From SKVL01 sp051745565 (GTDB lineage: Bacteria; Patescibacteriota; Minisyncoccia; Phycocordibacterales; CSBR16-193): DNA of 13,189 nucleotides. Below, in pieces: positions 13,121 to 13,189 of this stretch (position 1 is the first letter of the stretch; each line of letters begins with the position of its first letter). Location of the stretch: positions 1-13,189 of the forward strand of contig JBNJEF010000018.1 in NCBI GenBank assembly GCA_051745565.1, written 5' to 3'. A program made the translations under genes and the position numbers. The notes under the pieces are model-generated. The model did no database searches, had not been told where the DNA came from, and saw only the letters and a list, made by a program, of their open reading frames with translations.

Positions 13121-13184
13121 CCTGCAAGGGATTGCTCCCGGCGGTTTTCAAGACCGCTGCCTTACCAATTCGGCGCACCCCTCC
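13101..13184 (-). tRNA. tRNA-Ser (anticodon UGA)
   Basis: The 84-nt class II tRNA has acceptor GGAGGGG/CCCCTCC and a short D-stem GCC/GGC. The anticodon arm is GCGGT/ACCGC around CTTGAAA, giving anticodon TGA. It has a long variable arm with stem GGGA/TCCC, a T-arm around TTCGAGT, and discriminator G as expected for serine. CCA is not encoded; the next bases are CA. Its 3' half is repeated in elements U1 and U2. Confidence 0.97.
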
Positions 13185-13189
13185 TTTAC

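Overview
The window looks like a chromosomal segment of a reduced-genome Candidate Phyla Radiation bacterium, most likely Parcubacteria-like (Patescibacteria). This assignment is inferred from gene content and style. The DNA is AT-rich and gene-dense. Housekeeping proteins are shortened: YebC lacks its inserted domain, PolA lacks most of its proofreading domain, HolA is short, and the MurE-like ligase lacks its N-terminal domain. Convincing Shine-Dalgarno sites are nearly absent, and several promoters would start transcription at or within a few bases of the ATG. TGA is used as a stop (for example in pilB), so the standard bacterial code fits.

Layout. At 1-1633 (minus strand) lies a recombination cluster, ruvB-yebC-ruvC, with ruvC cut by the window edge. 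Between ruvB and the upstream pilB (1913-3586, minus) is a 240-bp gap. It holds a 10-bp palindrome and a 133-nt element closed by 25-base inverted arms, a candidate small RNA. tsaE-polA-holA (3681-7201, plus) diverges from pilB and forms a tightly packed operon for tRNA t6A modification and DNA replication. tRNA-Lys(UUU) follows on the minus strand. A SpoU/TrmH-type RNA methyltransferase (plus) then meets mutM (minus) tail to tail. ruvA, a MurE-like ligase and mutM read together on the minus strand (10719-7851). Divergent from ruvA are rpsT and acyP (plus).

From 11404 onward the window is accessory in character: tRNA-Arg(GCG), a two-helix membrane protein, a run of structured repeats, an ASCH-domain gene, and tRNA-Ser(UGA).

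The most unusual content is at 12220-13184. Two complete elements and one half element share a fixed skeleton and variable hairpins whose stems change by compensatory substitutions. The complete copies begin and end with the same 7-bp acceptor stem as the adjacent tRNA-Ser, and they carry its T-arm 3' strand, discriminator G and trailer. The ASCH gene sits between two of them, bracketed by a 9-bp inverted repeat. I read this as a family of tRNA-Ser-derived structured elements, acting either as RNA or as folded-DNA recombination sites. I do not recognise it as a named family.

Functionally the window joins Holliday-junction processing (RuvA, RuvB, RuvC), DNA replication and repair (PolA, HolA, MutM), translation (YebC, bS20, TsaE, a SpoU methyltransferase and three tRNAs), cell-wall synthesis (Mur ligase) and type IV pili (PilB).
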